Source: an uncultured Tateyamaria sp.
Lineage (GTDB): Bacteria > Pseudomonadota > Alphaproteobacteria > Rhodobacterales > Rhodobacteraceae
Direction: 5' to 3'
NCBI RefSeq assembly: GCF_947504105.1
Contig: NZ_CANNGP010000028.1
Location: forward strand, 1-64,000
DNA: 64,000 bases
Part shown: positions 16,458 through 26,658 of the stretch, piece after piece
Position numbering within the stretch: position 1 is the stretch's first letter
Layout of the letters: each line of letters opens with the position of its first letter
Notes under the pieces: generated by a model
The model's input: the letters and a program-made list of their open reading frames with translations, nothing else
The model's database searches: none
What the model was told of the DNA's origin: nothing
Position numbers and translations under genes: made by a program

Positions 16458-18743
16458 ATGCCTGACCTTCTGATCGAACTCTTCTCCGAAGAAATCCCCG
16501 CACGTATGCAAAAGCGCGCGGGCGAGGACCTGCAAAAGCTGGTCACAAACGGTCTGGTCGAGGCTGGGCTGACCTACGCCTCTGCCGCCGCCTTCACCAC
16601 GCCGCGCCGCCTGACGCTGACGGTCGAGGGGGTGCTGGACAAATCCCCCACCACCCGGGAAGAGCGCAAAGGCCCCAAGGCCGACGCCCCCGAAAAGGCG
16701 ATCAAAGGGTTCCTGCGCGGCGCGGGCCTGACCCGCGATCAGGTGGAAGAGCGTGAGACCCCCAAGGGCAACGTCCTGTTCGCCGTGATCGAAAAACCGG
16801 GCCGTCCCGCGGCAGAGATCATTGCCGAGGTGCTTGAGGCGACGATCCGCAATTTCCCATGGCCCAAATCCATGCGCTGGGGCACCGGCGCGCTGAAATG
16901 GGTGCGCCCGCTGCACTCCATCCTCTGCATCCTGACGGATGACGCAGGGCACAGCGTCGTGCCGGGCGAGGTTGACGGCATCACCTTCGGCGACACCACC
17001 GAAGGGCACCGCTTCATGGCCCCGGGCCGGTTCGCTGTGACATCCTTTGATGACTACAGCGCCAAGCTGGCTCGCGCCCGCGTGATGCTGGACGCGTCTG
17101 AGCGCGCAAACACCATCTGGAACGACGCCACAAACGCCGCCTTCGCCAACGGGCTTGAGGTGGTCGAGGACAAGGGCCTGCTGGCCGAGGTTGCGGGCCT
17201 TGTCGAATGGCCCGTGGTCCTGATGGGCAAGATCGGCGACGACTTTTTGGACCTGCCGCCCGAGGTGCTGCAAACCTCGATGAAAGAGCACCAAAAGTTC
17301 TTCTCCGTCCGGAACCCCAAAACGGGTCGAATCGAACGGTTCATCACCGTGGCTAACCGCGAAACTGCGGACAGTGGGGCCACGATTTTGGCTGGCAATG
17401 AAAAGGTGCTGAGCGCACGACTGGCGGACGCAAAGTTCTTCTGGGAGAATGACTTGCGCACCGTTCGTGACGTAGGACTTGAAGGTATGGCAAAGCCATT
17501 GGCCGATGTCACCTTCCACAACAAACTTGGGTCTCAAGCCGAGCGTGTCGCCCGGATCGAAGCACTGGCCCGCGAACTTGCGCCAGTGGTCGGCGCCAAA
17601 CCCGACCTCGCGGCGGAAGCGGCTCGGATTGTAAAAGCCGACCTCGCTTCCGAAATGGTCTACGAATTCCCCGAGCTGCAGGGGATCATGGGCAAGTATT
17701 ATGCAGAAGCCGCAGGCCACGACGATGGAGTGCCCGAGGCGTGCGGGGAACACTACTCACCGCTGGGTCCGTCTGATGATGTGCCGACCGCGCCTGTGTC
17801 GGTGGCCGTTGCACTGGCAGATAAACTGGACACGCTGACGGGTTTCTGGGCGATTGATGAAAAGCCTACAGGGTCGAAGGATCCCTTTGCGCTACGGCGG
17901 GCCGCTCTGGGCGTCGCCAGGTTGGTTTTGGAAAATGGCGTTTCGTTAAAGCTGACGGAACAATTGAGTGCGTCGGTTTGGCCGCAATTGGATTTGTCCC
18001 GAGCGGAACTGCGCAATTGGATAGCCGATCAGAACATTCCAGAAGCCGAGAACGCTTTGAAGTTTTGGCTGCAGTCGTGGGCCAAGGCAGACGGTGAACG
18101 CAGCTTGCTGTGGCAACGGGCTCGGGACTCGCGGTCTGAATTGGAAAAGTTGAAGGACGAGAAGTTAGACGCGGACAAAGTCCTTGCTGAGATAATGTTT
18201 GTGCACGACAAAATTCTAGAAGACCTCCTCGCCTTCTTCCACGACCGCCTCAAAGTCTACCTCCGCGACCAAGGCATTCGCCACGACATCATCGACGCCT
18301 GTATCGCGATGCCGCAAAACGACGACCTCACCCTGCTGGTCAAACGCGCCAAAGCCCTCTCCGAAACCCTCGCCACAGATGATGGCGAAAACCTGATTCA
18401 GGGCTTCAAACGCGCCAACAACATCCTGACGCAGGCCGAGGAGGCCGACGGCGTCGAATACTCCTACGGCGCCGACATCAAATTCGCCGAAGAACCACAG
18501 GAAACCGCCCTGTTCGAAGCGCTCGACACCGCCGAGGCCAAGATCGCCCCGGCGATGGAGGCACAGGACTTCACAAGCGCCATGTCCGCCATGGCCACCC
18601 TGCGCGGCCCCATCGACGCCTTCTTTGAAGCGGTGCAGATCAACGCGGAAAACCAAACGGTTCGCCGCAACCGCCTCAACCTGCTCAGCCGCATCCGCAC
18701 GCTATGCCTGTCGGTCGCAGACCTCACCAAGGTAGAAGGCTAG
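16458..18743 (+). CDS. glyS: Glycine--tRNA ligase beta subunit
   Basis: A 761-aa beta subunit of tetrameric glycyl-tRNA synthetase, involved in tRNA recognition. It begins MPDLLIELFSEEIPARMQKR, the conserved start of the family, and continues with TPRRLTL, KSMRWG, the PPEVLQTSMKEHQKFF segment and the HD-like middle region. It ends in a DALR-type anticodon-binding domain (VEYSYGADIKFAEEPQE, RNRLNLLSRI). Length is slightly above the usual 690-720. A dispersed repeat of family B lies 15 bp after the stop. Confidence 0.97.
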   Translation: MPDLLIELFSEEIPARMQKRAGEDLQKLVTNGLVEAGLTYASAAAFTTPRRLTLTVEGVLDKSPTTREERKGPKADAPEKAIKGFLRGAGLTRDQVEERETPKGNVLFAVIEKPGRPAAEIIAEVLEATIRNFPWPKSMRWGTGALKWVRPLHSILCILTDDAGHSVVPGEVDGITFGDTTEGHRFMAPGRFAVTSFDDYSAKLARARVMLDASERANTIWNDATNAAFANGLEVVEDKGLLAEVAGLVEWPVVLMGKIGDDFLDLPPEVLQTSMKEHQKFFSVRNPKTGRIERFITVANRETADSGATILAGNEKVLSARLADAKFFWENDLRTVRDVGLEGMAKPLADVTFHNKLGSQAERVARIEALARELAPVVGAKPDLAAEAARIVKADLASEMVYEFPELQGIMGKYYAEAAGHDDGVPEACGEHYSPLGPSDDVPTAPVSVAVALADKLDTLTGFWAIDEKPTGSKDPFALRRAALGVARLVLENGVSLKLTEQLSASVWPQLDLSRAELRNWIADQNIPEAENALKFWLQSWAKADGERSLLWQRARDSRSELEKLKDEKLDADKVLAEIMFVHDKILEDLLAFFHDRLKVYLRDQGIRHDIIDACIAMPQNDDLTLLVKRAKALSETLATDDGENLIQGFKRANNILTQAEEADGVEYSYGADIKFAEEPQETALFEALDTAEAKIAPAMEAQDFTSAMSAMATLRGPIDAFFEAVQINAENQTVRRNRLNLLSRIRTLCLSVADLTKVEG

Positions 18744-18758
18744 GGCACCGACCCCACT

Positions 18759-18815
18759 CTTCCCTGTTTCAAAAAATCCCGGGGGTGAGGGCGTAGCCCG
18801 AGGGGGCTGGCCCCC
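18759..18815 (+). repeat. Dispersed 3'-end element, family B, copy 1
   Basis: CTTCCCTGTTTCAAAAAA then TCCC (18759-18780) is followed by a GC-rich stretch that ends in the hairpin GGGGGCTGGCCCCC (18802-18815). The 22-bp head recurs in the opposite orientation at 58715-58737, with one extra A in the A-run, after another gene. It lies 15 bp past the glyS stop and may act in termination. Confidence 0.75.
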
Positions 18816-18996
18816 TTCCAACGCCCGAAAACCGTTGCGCTCACCCACTTTTCTGCGCCCGCGCCCGGTGTACAGGGGGTGTACGGATGCTGCACGGGGG
18901 GTGCCCCCCTGTCACAGGCCGAAAGTCGCACACGCTAAACCCTTGTGCGGTCAAGCTTTACAGCTATGCTGCGCCTCGCAAAGGAGCGATGCCGCA

Positions 18997-21534
18997 GTGC
19001 AGAATAACCCGAACACCACCCTGGTCACCCCCACCGCCCCCATCGCCACCGAAACCCATGGCGGGCGGGCAAAATGCCTGCAACGGCTGACCCGTCTGGA
19101 CTTGCCAGTTCCGCCGACCGTGGCGCTGTCTTTCGATGCCGTGCACGACATTGCCAGCGGCCATCTCCCTGATATTCCAGCGATTCTCGACCAATTCCCG
19201 GATGAGGCGCTGCTCTGCGTTCGCCCCTCGTCCGAGGACCCCGATTGGGGCGGCCCCTCCGCCATCCTCAATGTCGGCATGAACAAAACACGGTACGCGG
19301 CGCTCTGTGACACGCTTGGTGCTGACGCCGCCGCAGCGCTGTTCACGCGTTTTGTGCAAAGCTATGCCATCCATGTCGACCGCCTGGATCCGGATATGTT
19401 CGATGACGTGACGGGCGAAGGCCCGGATGCGCTGCGACAGACCTTGGAAGCCTATGAAATTGAAACGGAATTCGCGTTTCCAGCAACGCAGGCCGAGCAA
19501 CTGGCAGGCGTTCTCAAATCCATGGCCCGTGCGTGGGAGGGCACGTCAGCCCGCCTGCTTCGGCAGGCCAAGGGCGCCCCAGCTGATGCCGGTTTGGGCC
19601 TGATCGTACAGCAAATGGCCTTTGGTGTCGGGCAGGGTGAAAGCGGCTCGGGCGTCTTGCAACTGGTGTCGTCAAAAACCGGCATGCCGCAGATCACCGG
19701 ACGGTATCTGCGCCAAAGCCAAGGCCGTGATGCGTTGCGCAGCGATGCCAAGTCGCTATTCATCACCCGCGATCCCCGAGGCCCATCCCTCGAGGAGTTG
19801 GTGCCGGATGGCTTTGCCCAATTGGTCGATCACGCCCGCCTGATGCGCACTAAGCTACGCGAGGAAATGCAGGTCGAATTCACCATTGAAAACGGACATT
19901 TGCACATTCTCGACGGCGTGCGTGTGGCGCGCTCTTCTCGCGCTGCGGTGCGGATTGCCGTGCAGCTGGCGCGTGATGGGATCATTCCCCGGCAAGAGGC
20001 ATTGATGCGGATCGAACCCCGCACATTGAACGAACTGCTGCACCGGCAGGTGGATCGGCATGCCAAACGTGACATCCTTGGCACCGGCATCGCCGCAAGC
20101 CCGGGCGCTGCTACAGGCCGACTGGTCTTCTCTGCCAATGAAGCGCAGGCAAGTGCCGCCCGGGACGAAGATTGCATCCTGGTACGCCGCGAGACGTCAC
20201 CCGAAGATATTCGGGGCATGCACGCCGCGAAGGCGGTGATCACGGAACGAGGTGGGATCACAAGCCACGCCGCCGTGATCGGGCGGGGCATTGGCCTTCC
20301 TTGCGTCGTCGGCGTGGGAGACATCCGTTTCCAGACCCGCAAGGGACTGCTGACCACGCAAGACGGTCGCACGGTGGCCGCGGGTGATATTGTGACCGTG
20401 GATGGCACCAATGGTACGATCCTGCTAGGGGCGCCCGCGATGCAGGAGGCGGCCCTTGATGATGCATTCACCGACCTGATGGACTGGGCGGATGCCGAGC
20501 GTGATATCGATATTCGTGCCAATGCCGACACGCCTGCCGACGCCAAGACAGCAAGCAATTTCAATGCCCAAGGCATCGGCCTCTGCCGAACTGAACACAT
20601 GTTTTTTGAACCGGGTCGCCTGACGGTCATGCGCGAGATGATCTTTGCCACGACCAGTGACGACCGGCGCGCCGTGCTTGAGCGGCTGCTGCCAATGCAA
20701 CGGGCCGACTTCAGTCAACTCTTCCGCATCATGCAGGGCAAACCGGTCTGTATTCGCCTGTTTGACCCACCGCTGCACGAATTCCTGCCCACCGATCGCA
20801 ACGGTCAACGCGAGCTTGCTGATGCTCTGGATTTGCCTCTGTCCGACGTGACCCGGCGGATCGAAGCGATGATGGAATACAACCCGATGCTGGGTCTGCG
20901 CGGTGTGCGCCTTGGTGTGACGGTGCCCGAGATCTACGAGATGCAGGCGCGCGCGATCTTTGAAGCGGCTCTTGATGCGAGCCGCGATGAGGCCGCTGTG
21001 GTGCCCGAGATCATGATCCCGCTGGTGAGCGCGAAGCGCGAGGTCGAACTGGTGCGCACCCGCGTAGATGCGATTGCGGCCGCCGTTGCCGCAGAAAAAG
21101 GGGCTGATTTCGACTACCGTCTGGGCGTTATGGTCGAGACGCCGCGTGCGGCACTACGGGCCGGTGATATTGCTCAGCACTGCAGCTTCTTGTCCTTTGG
21201 AACGAACGATCTGACCCAGATGACGTATGGCTTGTCGCGCGATGACGCCGGGCGGTTCATGTCTGACTACGTCCGGCAAGAGGTCTTTGTCGAAGATCCG
21301 TTCCACTCGCTCGATATCGATGGGGTGGGGGAGTTGCTCAAGCTTGGCTCTGAACGCGGACGTGCCACGCAACCCGATGTAACTCTGTCGATATGCGGCG
21401 AACATGGTGGCAACCCCGAATCAATTGCCTTCTGCCGGAACGCGGGTTTTGACTATGTTTCGTGCTCTCCATTCCGGGTTCCGGTGGCTCGGCTGGCTTC
21501 CGCTCAGCTGGCAATCGCCCACAAGATCGGGTAG
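18997..21534 (+). CDS. ppdK: Pyruvate, phosphate dikinase-like PEP-utilising enzyme
   Basis: An 845-aa enzyme expected to interconvert pyruvate, ATP and phosphate with PEP, AMP and diphosphate. Domains in order are a divergent ATP-grasp region (THGGRAKCLQRL, VPPTVALSFDA, LCVRPSSEDPDWGGPSAIL), the phosphohistidine domain with TERGGITSHAAVIGRG (catalytic His), and the PEP-binding TIM barrel with SFGTNDLTQMTYGLSRDD and ICGEHGGNPESI (active-site Cys). It is shorter than the usual 870-890, mainly near the N-terminus, where the familiar SMPGMMDTVLNLG motif reads SSEDPDWGGPSAILNVG. This loss leaves the normal pyruvate/phosphate role somewhat uncertain. The start is GTG 18997 with AAGGAG 10 bp before it. 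Confidence 0.85.
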   Translation: MQNNPNTTLVTPTAPIATETHGGRAKCLQRLTRLDLPVPPTVALSFDAVHDIASGHLPDIPAILDQFPDEALLCVRPSSEDPDWGGPSAILNVGMNKTRYAALCDTLGADAAAALFTRFVQSYAIHVDRLDPDMFDDVTGEGPDALRQTLEAYEIETEFAFPATQAEQLAGVLKSMARAWEGTSARLLRQAKGAPADAGLGLIVQQMAFGVGQGESGSGVLQLVSSKTGMPQITGRYLRQSQGRDALRSDAKSLFITRDPRGPSLEELVPDGFAQLVDHARLMRTKLREEMQVEFTIENGHLHILDGVRVARSSRAAVRIAVQLARDGIIPRQEALMRIEPRTLNELLHRQVDRHAKRDILGTGIAASPGAATGRLVFSANEAQASAARDEDCILVRRETSPEDIRGMHAAKAVITERGGITSHAAVIGRGIGLPCVVGVGDIRFQTRKGLLTTQDGRTVAAGDIVTVDGTNGTILLGAPAMQEAALDDAFTDLMDWADAERDIDIRANADTPADAKTASNFNAQGIGLCRTEHMFFEPGRLTVMREMIFATTSDDRRAVLERLLPMQRADFSQLFRIMQGKPVCIRLFDPPLHEFLPTDRNGQRELADALDLPLSDVTRRIEAMMEYNPMLGLRGVRLGVTVPEIYEMQARAIFEAALDASRDEAAVVPEIMIPLVSAKREVELVRTRVDAIAAAVAAEKGADFDYRLGVMVETPRAALRAGDIAQHCSFLSFGTNDLTQMTYGLSRDDAGRFMSDYVRQEVFVEDPFHSLDIDGVGELLKLGSERGRATQPDVTLSICGEHGGNPESIAFCRNAGFDYVSCSPFRVPVARLASAQLAIAHKIG

Positions 21535-21688
21535 CGGGCTAATTGACGCAACACTGCATTCTGCGGTGGTCTACAAGCGACATGGCGCGCATGCATAGCG
21601 GCCATGTGCGACCAAATCGCCCAAAAACTGGACGAAGTGGTCAATTTTCCCTAAATGCCCCGGATCGGAAGTGATCCTGGGGTGATCT

Positions 21689-22330
21689 ATGCGACGTTTG
21701 GTAAAGGCGCTGCTGGCATGGTCCATGCTGGCAGGGACGCAGCTTGCTGCGGCAGATGCTGAGAATTTGACTGCAACAGGTGAGGCGTTGCGAAACGCTG
21801 AAAATCGTGGATTGAGAAACGTACAGCCGGCGCGTCTGGCTGCGTTGCTCAAGGAACCGGAAGCCGGTGCCGATGTCTCGTTTTCCCGAAGCTGGCTTGA
21901 TGCCCAGCCAAGGGCCAAAGGTGGCGCGCACTGGCAGTGTTTGAGTGAAGCGCTTTACTTCGAAGCGCGCGGCGAGACGGTCAAAGGTCAGTTTGCCGTG
22001 GCCGAGGTGATCATGAACCGCGTCCGCAGCGCCCGTTTTCCCAACAATGTCTGTGGCGTGATTAATCAGGGCACCGGACGCAAGTACCAATGCCAATTCA
22101 CATACACATGCGATGGTGCGCCCGAAACCATTCACGAACAAACCGCGTTTGAACGCGTGTCCAAGGTTGCGCGCACCGTTCTGGACGGTCGTGCGCCCGC
22201 CCTCACGGAAGGGGCGACGCACTACCACACCACCGCTGTCCGCCCACGCTGGAGCCGGGTGTATACCAAGACGGCGGCCATCGGTGTGCATGTCTTTTAC
22301 CGCCATACGTTCCGGACCGCTTCAAACTGA
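21689..22330 (+). CDS. SleB-type cell wall hydrolase
   Basis: A 213-aa exported protein. An N-terminal signal peptide (MRRLVKALLAWSMLAGTQLA then AADA) is followed by a Hydrolase_2 (SleB/CwlJ) domain in the C-terminal 125 residues. Its signature is CLSEALYFEARGE with the conserved Glu, then AVAEVIMNRV, VINQG, CQFTYTCDG and THYHTTAVRPRW. Family members cleave peptidoglycan glycan strands or remodel the wall. It sits alone between the PPDK-like gene and folB. Confidence 0.9.
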   Translation: MRRLVKALLAWSMLAGTQLAAADAENLTATGEALRNAENRGLRNVQPARLAALLKEPEAGADVSFSRSWLDAQPRAKGGAHWQCLSEALYFEARGETVKGQFAVAEVIMNRVRSARFPNNVCGVINQGTGRKYQCQFTYTCDGAPETIHEQTAFERVSKVARTVLDGRAPALTEGATHYHTTAVRPRWSRVYTKTAAIGVHVFYRHTFRTASN

Positions 22331-22422
22331 CGTTTTCCGGCCCAGGGGCGGCGTCTTTGCCCCTGTCCCCGCGGGGACAGCTTGGATAGAAGGGCGCAAC
22401 TCTGACTGCATAGGCCTGCATC

Positions 22423-23352
22423 ATGGCGTCTGAAATCCGTCTTGCCTTTTCCCATCCGTCCGAACGGTCGGAGGCCACCGCCACATCTGCCCCGCTTGAT
22501 CGCATCTCGGTCCGCGATCACACGGTCGAGGTTGAAATAGGCGCCTTCCAGGCCGAACGCGGGGTGACCCAGCGCATCTGCTTCAACATCGTGGTCGAGG
22601 TGCGTCCCCTCACCGGACCGATCGACGACGACGTGGACCGCATCCTATCCTACGACAAGGTGACCGAGGCAATTTCTTATGAGCTGGCCGCTGAGCGTCT
22701 GAACCTGCTTGAAACCCTGTCCGAACGCGTGGCCGACCGCATTTTGATGGAGCCACAGGCGATGCGTGTCTTTGTCCGCATCGAAAAGCTTGACCGCGGC
22801 CCCGGTGCTCTTGGGGTCGAGATTGTCCGCAGCCGTGGCACGGCTCGTCCCATCGCTACCGAGGATCTGGAAGAGGACGTGATGCATCCCGAACTGGTGT
22901 ATCTGTCGAATGATGCCATCGCATCTGATCACTTGAGCGGCTGGATCGACCAGCTGGAGAAGATGGGTCGACCCCTGATTTTCTGCGTGGGGCCAGCCGA
23001 TGTGGATGCGCCCCAAGCCAGCCACCCGCTGGCACAACGCCGCATTGACCTGCTGGCCATCGAGCAGAATGCTTGGGTTCTTGCGGCGCGCGATGCCCGA
23101 TGCAAGGTTGTCGATACCCGGACCGAGTTGGATTGGGCGATGCGCAACGGTCAGGCCTGCGTCTGGGCGCCATCCAAGATCGTGTTGGATGCCGTCGACG
23201 GCCCCTCGGCCAAAGGGGCGGATGCGGTTGCACTGGCCTCTTGGTTCGCGGCCACTTTCGACGTCCTGGAAATGCTTGTGGTCGGCGGCGACGGTCCCAC
23301 GGATGCACCCGTCGCGCTGCGTGCCATCCCGGTGGATCAGGCCAAGCTGTAA
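22423..23352 (+). CDS. folB: Dihydroneopterin aldolase with a C-terminal extension
   Basis: Residues 25-145 form a FolB domain: RISVRDHTVEVEIGAF, CFNIVVEV, YDKVTEAI, NLLETLSERVAD and RIEKLDRGPGALGVEI. The NLLETLSE segment carries the catalytic Glu region. FolB converts dihydroneopterin to 6-hydroxymethyl-dihydropterin and glycolaldehyde. A typical FolB has about 120 residues; this product has 309. The extra 165 residues (from VYLSNDAIASDHLSG) include LIFCVGPADV and LEMLVVGGDGPTDAP, which look like an alpha/beta fold but belong to no family I recognise. folP begins on the last base of the stop codon. Confidence 0.85.
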   Translation: MASEIRLAFSHPSERSEATATSAPLDRISVRDHTVEVEIGAFQAERGVTQRICFNIVVEVRPLTGPIDDDVDRILSYDKVTEAISYELAAERLNLLETLSERVADRILMEPQAMRVFVRIEKLDRGPGALGVEIVRSRGTARPIATEDLEEDVMHPELVYLSNDAIASDHLSGWIDQLEKMGRPLIFCVGPADVDAPQASHPLAQRRIDLLAIEQNAWVLAARDARCKVVDTRTELDWAMRNGQACVWAPSKIVLDAVDGPSAKGADAVALASWFAATFDVLEMLVVGGDGPTDAPVALRAIPVDQAKL

Positions 23353-24329
23353 TGCGTTACATTCGTCCGTTGATGCAGGTGGGACCAGCGCGCCCGGACG
23401 GTACGATTGTTTGCGGAGGCTGCTGGTTCTCACATGTCGAGGTGCTGTCGCGGCACGCTGTGCCACAGGTCATGTCGGTTGCCGAATTGACGGAGGCTGA
23501 GCGGGGTCCATTCCTCCGCGTTTGGGCGTCGCCGCAGATCATGGGGATATTGAACACCACGCCCGACAGTTTTTCGGATGGAGGCCAGCACGACACGCGC
23601 AACGACGCCGTGATGCATGGGCAGGCGTTGATCGAGCAAGGTGCGGAGATCCTCGACATCGGAGGTGAAAGCACGCGCCCCGGTGCGCAGATTGTGCCGG
23701 TCGCAGAGGAAATCAGACGTACAGCGCCGGTCATCCGCGATTTGCGCGCAGCGGGCGTGAGCATCCCGATCTCGATCGATACGCGCAAGGCCGCTGTCGC
23801 CGAAGCAGCACTCGATGCTGGTGCGTCGGTCGTCAATGACGTGTCGGGCTTCACCTACGATCCCGACCTTTCCACGCTCTGCGCGGCGCGTGGTGTTCCG
23901 GTCTGCGTCATGCATACACAGGGCGATCCCCAGACGATGCAGAACAACCCGACCTATGATGACGTCCTGCTGGATGTGTATGACTTTCTGGCTGAACGGA
24001 TCGAGATGTTACAGGCAGTGGGCATTGCCAAAGACAATATCATCGCCGATCCGGGCATCGGCTTTGGCAAGACGTTGGAGCACAACCTTGCCCTGTTGAC
24101 CCGCATCAGCCTGTTCCACAGCCTTGGTGTTCCGATCCTGTTGGGTGCGTCGCGTAAACGGTTCATCGGAACCATTGGGAAGGCGCCAGAGGCGTCCGCC
24201 CGTGCACCCGGTTCCGTCGCGGTGGCTCTTGCCGCGATTGCGCAAGGTGTGCAGATCATTCGTGCGCACGACGTTGCCGATCATGCGCAGGCCATTGCGC
24301 TGTGGCGCGCTTCCATGGCACATCACTGA
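23352..24329 (+). CDS. folP: Dihydropteroate synthase
   Basis: Joins 6-hydroxymethyl-dihydropterin diphosphate with p-aminobenzoate to give dihydropteroate, the sulfonamide target. The 325-aa product has [78 protein letters not shown] and [10 protein letters not shown]. About 60 residues before the barrel are more than in the usual 280-aa enzyme; they contain two Cys in TIVCGGCWF. The TAATG junction with folB indicates coupling. glmM starts one base after the stop. Confidence 0.95.
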   Translation: MRYIRPLMQVGPARPDGTIVCGGCWFSHVEVLSRHAVPQVMSVAELTEAERGPFLRVWASPQIMGILNTTPDSFSDGGQHDTRNDAVMHGQALIEQGAEILDIGGESTRPGAQIVPVAEEIRRTAPVIRDLRAAGVSIPISIDTRKAAVAEAALDAGASVVNDVSGFTYDPDLSTLCAARGVPVCVMHTQGDPQTMQNNPTYDDVLLDVYDFLAERIEMLQAVGIAKDNIIADPGIGFGKTLEHNLALLTRISLFHSLGVPILLGASRKRFIGTIGKAPEASARAPGSVAVALAAIAQGVQIIRAHDVADHAQAIALWRASMAHH

Positions 24330-24330
24330 C

Positions 24331-25677
24331 ATGACAAAGCTTTTTGGGACGGACGGCGTCCGTGGCACGGCCAACACCGCGCCCATGACCGCCGAGATGG
24401 CGCTGCGCATCGGTGCAGCTGTGGGGCGGTACTTTCGCAGGGACGGTGACAGCGTGCACCGTGTGGTGATCGGCAAGGACACGCGCCTGTCGGGCTACAT
24501 GTTCGAAAATGCGTTGACGGCTGGGCTGACCAGTACCGGCATGAATGTCTTGCTGTTGGGGCCGGTGCCGACGCCCGCCGTCGGGTTGCTGACCCGGTCC
24601 ATGCGGGCCGACCTGGGCGTGATGATTTCAGCCAGCCACAATCCCGCCCATGACAATGGCATCAAGTTTTTCGGTCCCGATGGTTATAAATTGAGTGATG
24701 CGGCGGAAGCCGAAATAGAAAACCTTGTATCCCAAGGGGTTGAGCCTGTCCCCGCGGGGGCAATCGGGCGCGCCAAGCATGTCTACGATGGCAGATACCG
24801 ATATGTGGAGCGGGTGAAATCCTCGTTCCCACGACAGATGCGGTTGGATGGTCTCAAGGTCGTGGTGGATTGTGCCAACGGTGCGTCCTACCGCGTCGCG
24901 CCCGAGGCGTTGTGGGAATTGGGCGCCACTGTCATCCCGGTCGGCGTCGCGCCGAACGGGCACAACATCAACGAGGGTTGCGGATCCACCTATCCGCAGA
25001 CGGCGGCGGAGGCTGTTGTTGCCCATGGCGCGGATGTAGGCATTTGCCTTGATGGGGATGCAGACCGTGTGATCCTGCTGGACGAAAAGGGTCGGGTCGG
25101 CAACGGCGACCAGTTCATGGGGCTCATGGCGGCCCGCTGGGCAGCCGAGGGGCGGCTCAAGGGCAACGCTCTTGTTGCGACCGTCATGTCGAACCTTGGT
25201 CTTGAGCGTTTCCTGCAAGGGCAGGGCGTTGGTTTGGAGCGTACGGGTGTCGGCGACCGCTATGTGGTTGAGCGCATGCGCGAGGGTGGTTTCAACCTTG
25301 GCGGTGAGCAGTCGGGTCATATCGTGATGACGGACTATGCGACGACGGGTGATGGTCTTATGGCAGGGTTGCAATTCCTGGCCGAACTGGTGCGATCCGG
25401 CAAGCGGGCCAGCGAGGTGCTGCATGTCTTTGATCCTGTGCCGCAGCTTCTGAAGAACGTGCGTTTTTCTGCAGGGCAAGCACCGCTTGAGGTGCACAGC
25501 GTCAAGATGGCCATCACCGAAGCCGAGGGCCAGCTGAACGGCAATGGCCGGTTGTTGATCCGTAAATCCGGGACCGAACCATTGATCCGCGTTATGGCTG
25601 AAAGCGAAGACGAGGCGGTGTTGAACGCCAGTGTCGCGCATGTGGTCAGGGCGGTTGAAGACGCTGTTACTCCCTAG
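24331..25677 (+). CDS. glmM: Phosphoglucosamine mutase
   Basis: Converts glucosamine-6-phosphate to glucosamine-1-phosphate for UDP-GlcNAc, lipid A and peptidoglycan synthesis. The 448-aa length is standard. Motifs are [12 protein letters not shown] at the start, [18 protein letters not shown] with the phosphorylated Ser102, the metal-binding loop [19 protein letters not shown] for sugar recognition, and [12 protein letters not shown] for the phosphate-binding domain. The folP-glmM pairing is common in bacteria. It ends the folB-folP-glmM operon. Confidence 0.97.
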   Translation: MTKLFGTDGVRGTANTAPMTAEMALRIGAAVGRYFRRDGDSVHRVVIGKDTRLSGYMFENALTAGLTSTGMNVLLLGPVPTPAVGLLTRSMRADLGVMISASHNPAHDNGIKFFGPDGYKLSDAAEAEIENLVSQGVEPVPAGAIGRAKHVYDGRYRYVERVKSSFPRQMRLDGLKVVVDCANGASYRVAPEALWELGATVIPVGVAPNGHNINEGCGSTYPQTAAEAVVAHGADVGICLDGDADRVILLDEKGRVGNGDQFMGLMAARWAAEGRLKGNALVATVMSNLGLERFLQGQGVGLERTGVGDRYVVERMREGGFNLGGEQSGHIVMTDYATTGDGLMAGLQFLAELVRSGKRASEVLHVFDPVPQLLKNVRFSAGQAPLEVHSVKMAITEAEGQLNGNGRLLIRKSGTEPLIRVMAESEDEAVLNASVAHVVRAVEDAVTP

Positions 25678-25740
25678 GCCGGTCCTCATACCTGTGTCTG
25701 AGCGGCTCTCCGGGGGGTGTTTGGAGAATAAAGCTTTAGG

Positions 25741-26658
25741 TCAGCGCGCAAAGAGCCGCCGCAACGCGCCGTATTGGCTTAGGCCAACACCGGCAAGGAT
25801 CAGCAGCATCGCCCACAGAAGGCTCGGGGGTAGAGGCTCGCCCAGTATCACGGCACCCATGACCACGGACCATACAGGTACCTGGTAGTTCGTGATCGAC
25901 ATGAAGACCGGGCCTGCGCTTCGGATCACGAGCACGCGGAGCATGTTGGCTGCCGCCGTCGGAACCAGCCCGAGAAAAGCAATGACGATAAGGGTTTGTG
26001 TATTGGGCAGAGGTGGTGGCCCTTCGACAACCCAAGCGGTAGGCAGCACGATCGCGGCGGCGATCAGCAGCAGGATTGTCGACAGGCCGATCGGGTCAAC
26101 TGCCGGCAGGCGTCGCATCAGGATGGATGAGATGCCATAGCACGTGGCCGCCCCGATACAGGCCATCCGTCCCGCTGTTTCCAGCTGTGCGCCGCTGGTC
26201 TCGAAAGCTTGTCCGCCGATCAGGATGCAGACACCGACAAACCCGATGACAAAGCCAAGGCTGCGCCGCCATGTCATACGCTCGCCTGGGACGAGCAAAT
26301 GCGCCAGTGGCAGCACGATCAGCGCGACCGAAGCCATTGAAACACCGGCAAAGCCTGAAGTGACATATTGCTGTCCCCAAGCAAGCAGCATGAATGGAAT
26401 TGCCGAACTGAAGCCCCCAATCGCTGTGACCGCCGTCCACGTGCCGAATGACGGGCGACCCTTGAAAAGCTTTGCGCCAAGCGCGCTCCAGATGGCGACC
26501 ATCAGGATGGCCGCAAAGCAGATGCGCCCGGCCGCCAGCCAAAACGGGGTGATTCCGGTCAATGCAACCTCGGTCACCAGGAAGGTGCCGCCCCATGTGA
26601 ACCCCAGGATGCCAACCATGGTCCAACTGGCAGCGGTGATACGTGGGCTATCGGTCAT
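25741..26658 (-). CDS. DMT-superfamily (EamA-type) permease
   Basis: A 305-aa inner-membrane protein with about ten helices in two EamA repeats. Segments include FTWGGTFLVTEVAL in helix 1, MLLAWGQQYVTSGFAGVSMAS in the first repeat and TNYQVPVWSVVMGAVILGEP in the second, the usual signature before the last helices. The substrate is unknown. Its start overlaps the ABM gene end by 11 bp, so it is the last gene of the NIPSNAP-ABM-DMT operon. Confidence 0.87.
   Translation of the reverse strand: MTDSPRITAASWTMVGILGFTWGGTFLVTEVALTGITPFWLAAGRICFAAILMVAIWSALGAKLFKGRPSFGTWTAVTAIGGFSSAIPFMLLAWGQQYVTSGFAGVSMASVALIVLPLAHLLVPGERMTWRRSLGFVIGFVGVCILIGGQAFETSGAQLETAGRMACIGAATCYGISSILMRRLPAVDPIGLSTILLLIAAAIVLPTAWVVEGPPPLPNTQTLIVIAFLGLVPTAAANMLRVLVIRSAGPVFMSITNYQVPVWSVVMGAVILGEPLPPSLLWAMLLILAGVGLSQYGALRRLFAR

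Noticed and set aside
15192-17753. 853-codon open frame on the minus strand
   Set aside because: It is antisense to gltS and glyS, which have clear family motifs. Long antisense frames are common in GC-rich DNA.
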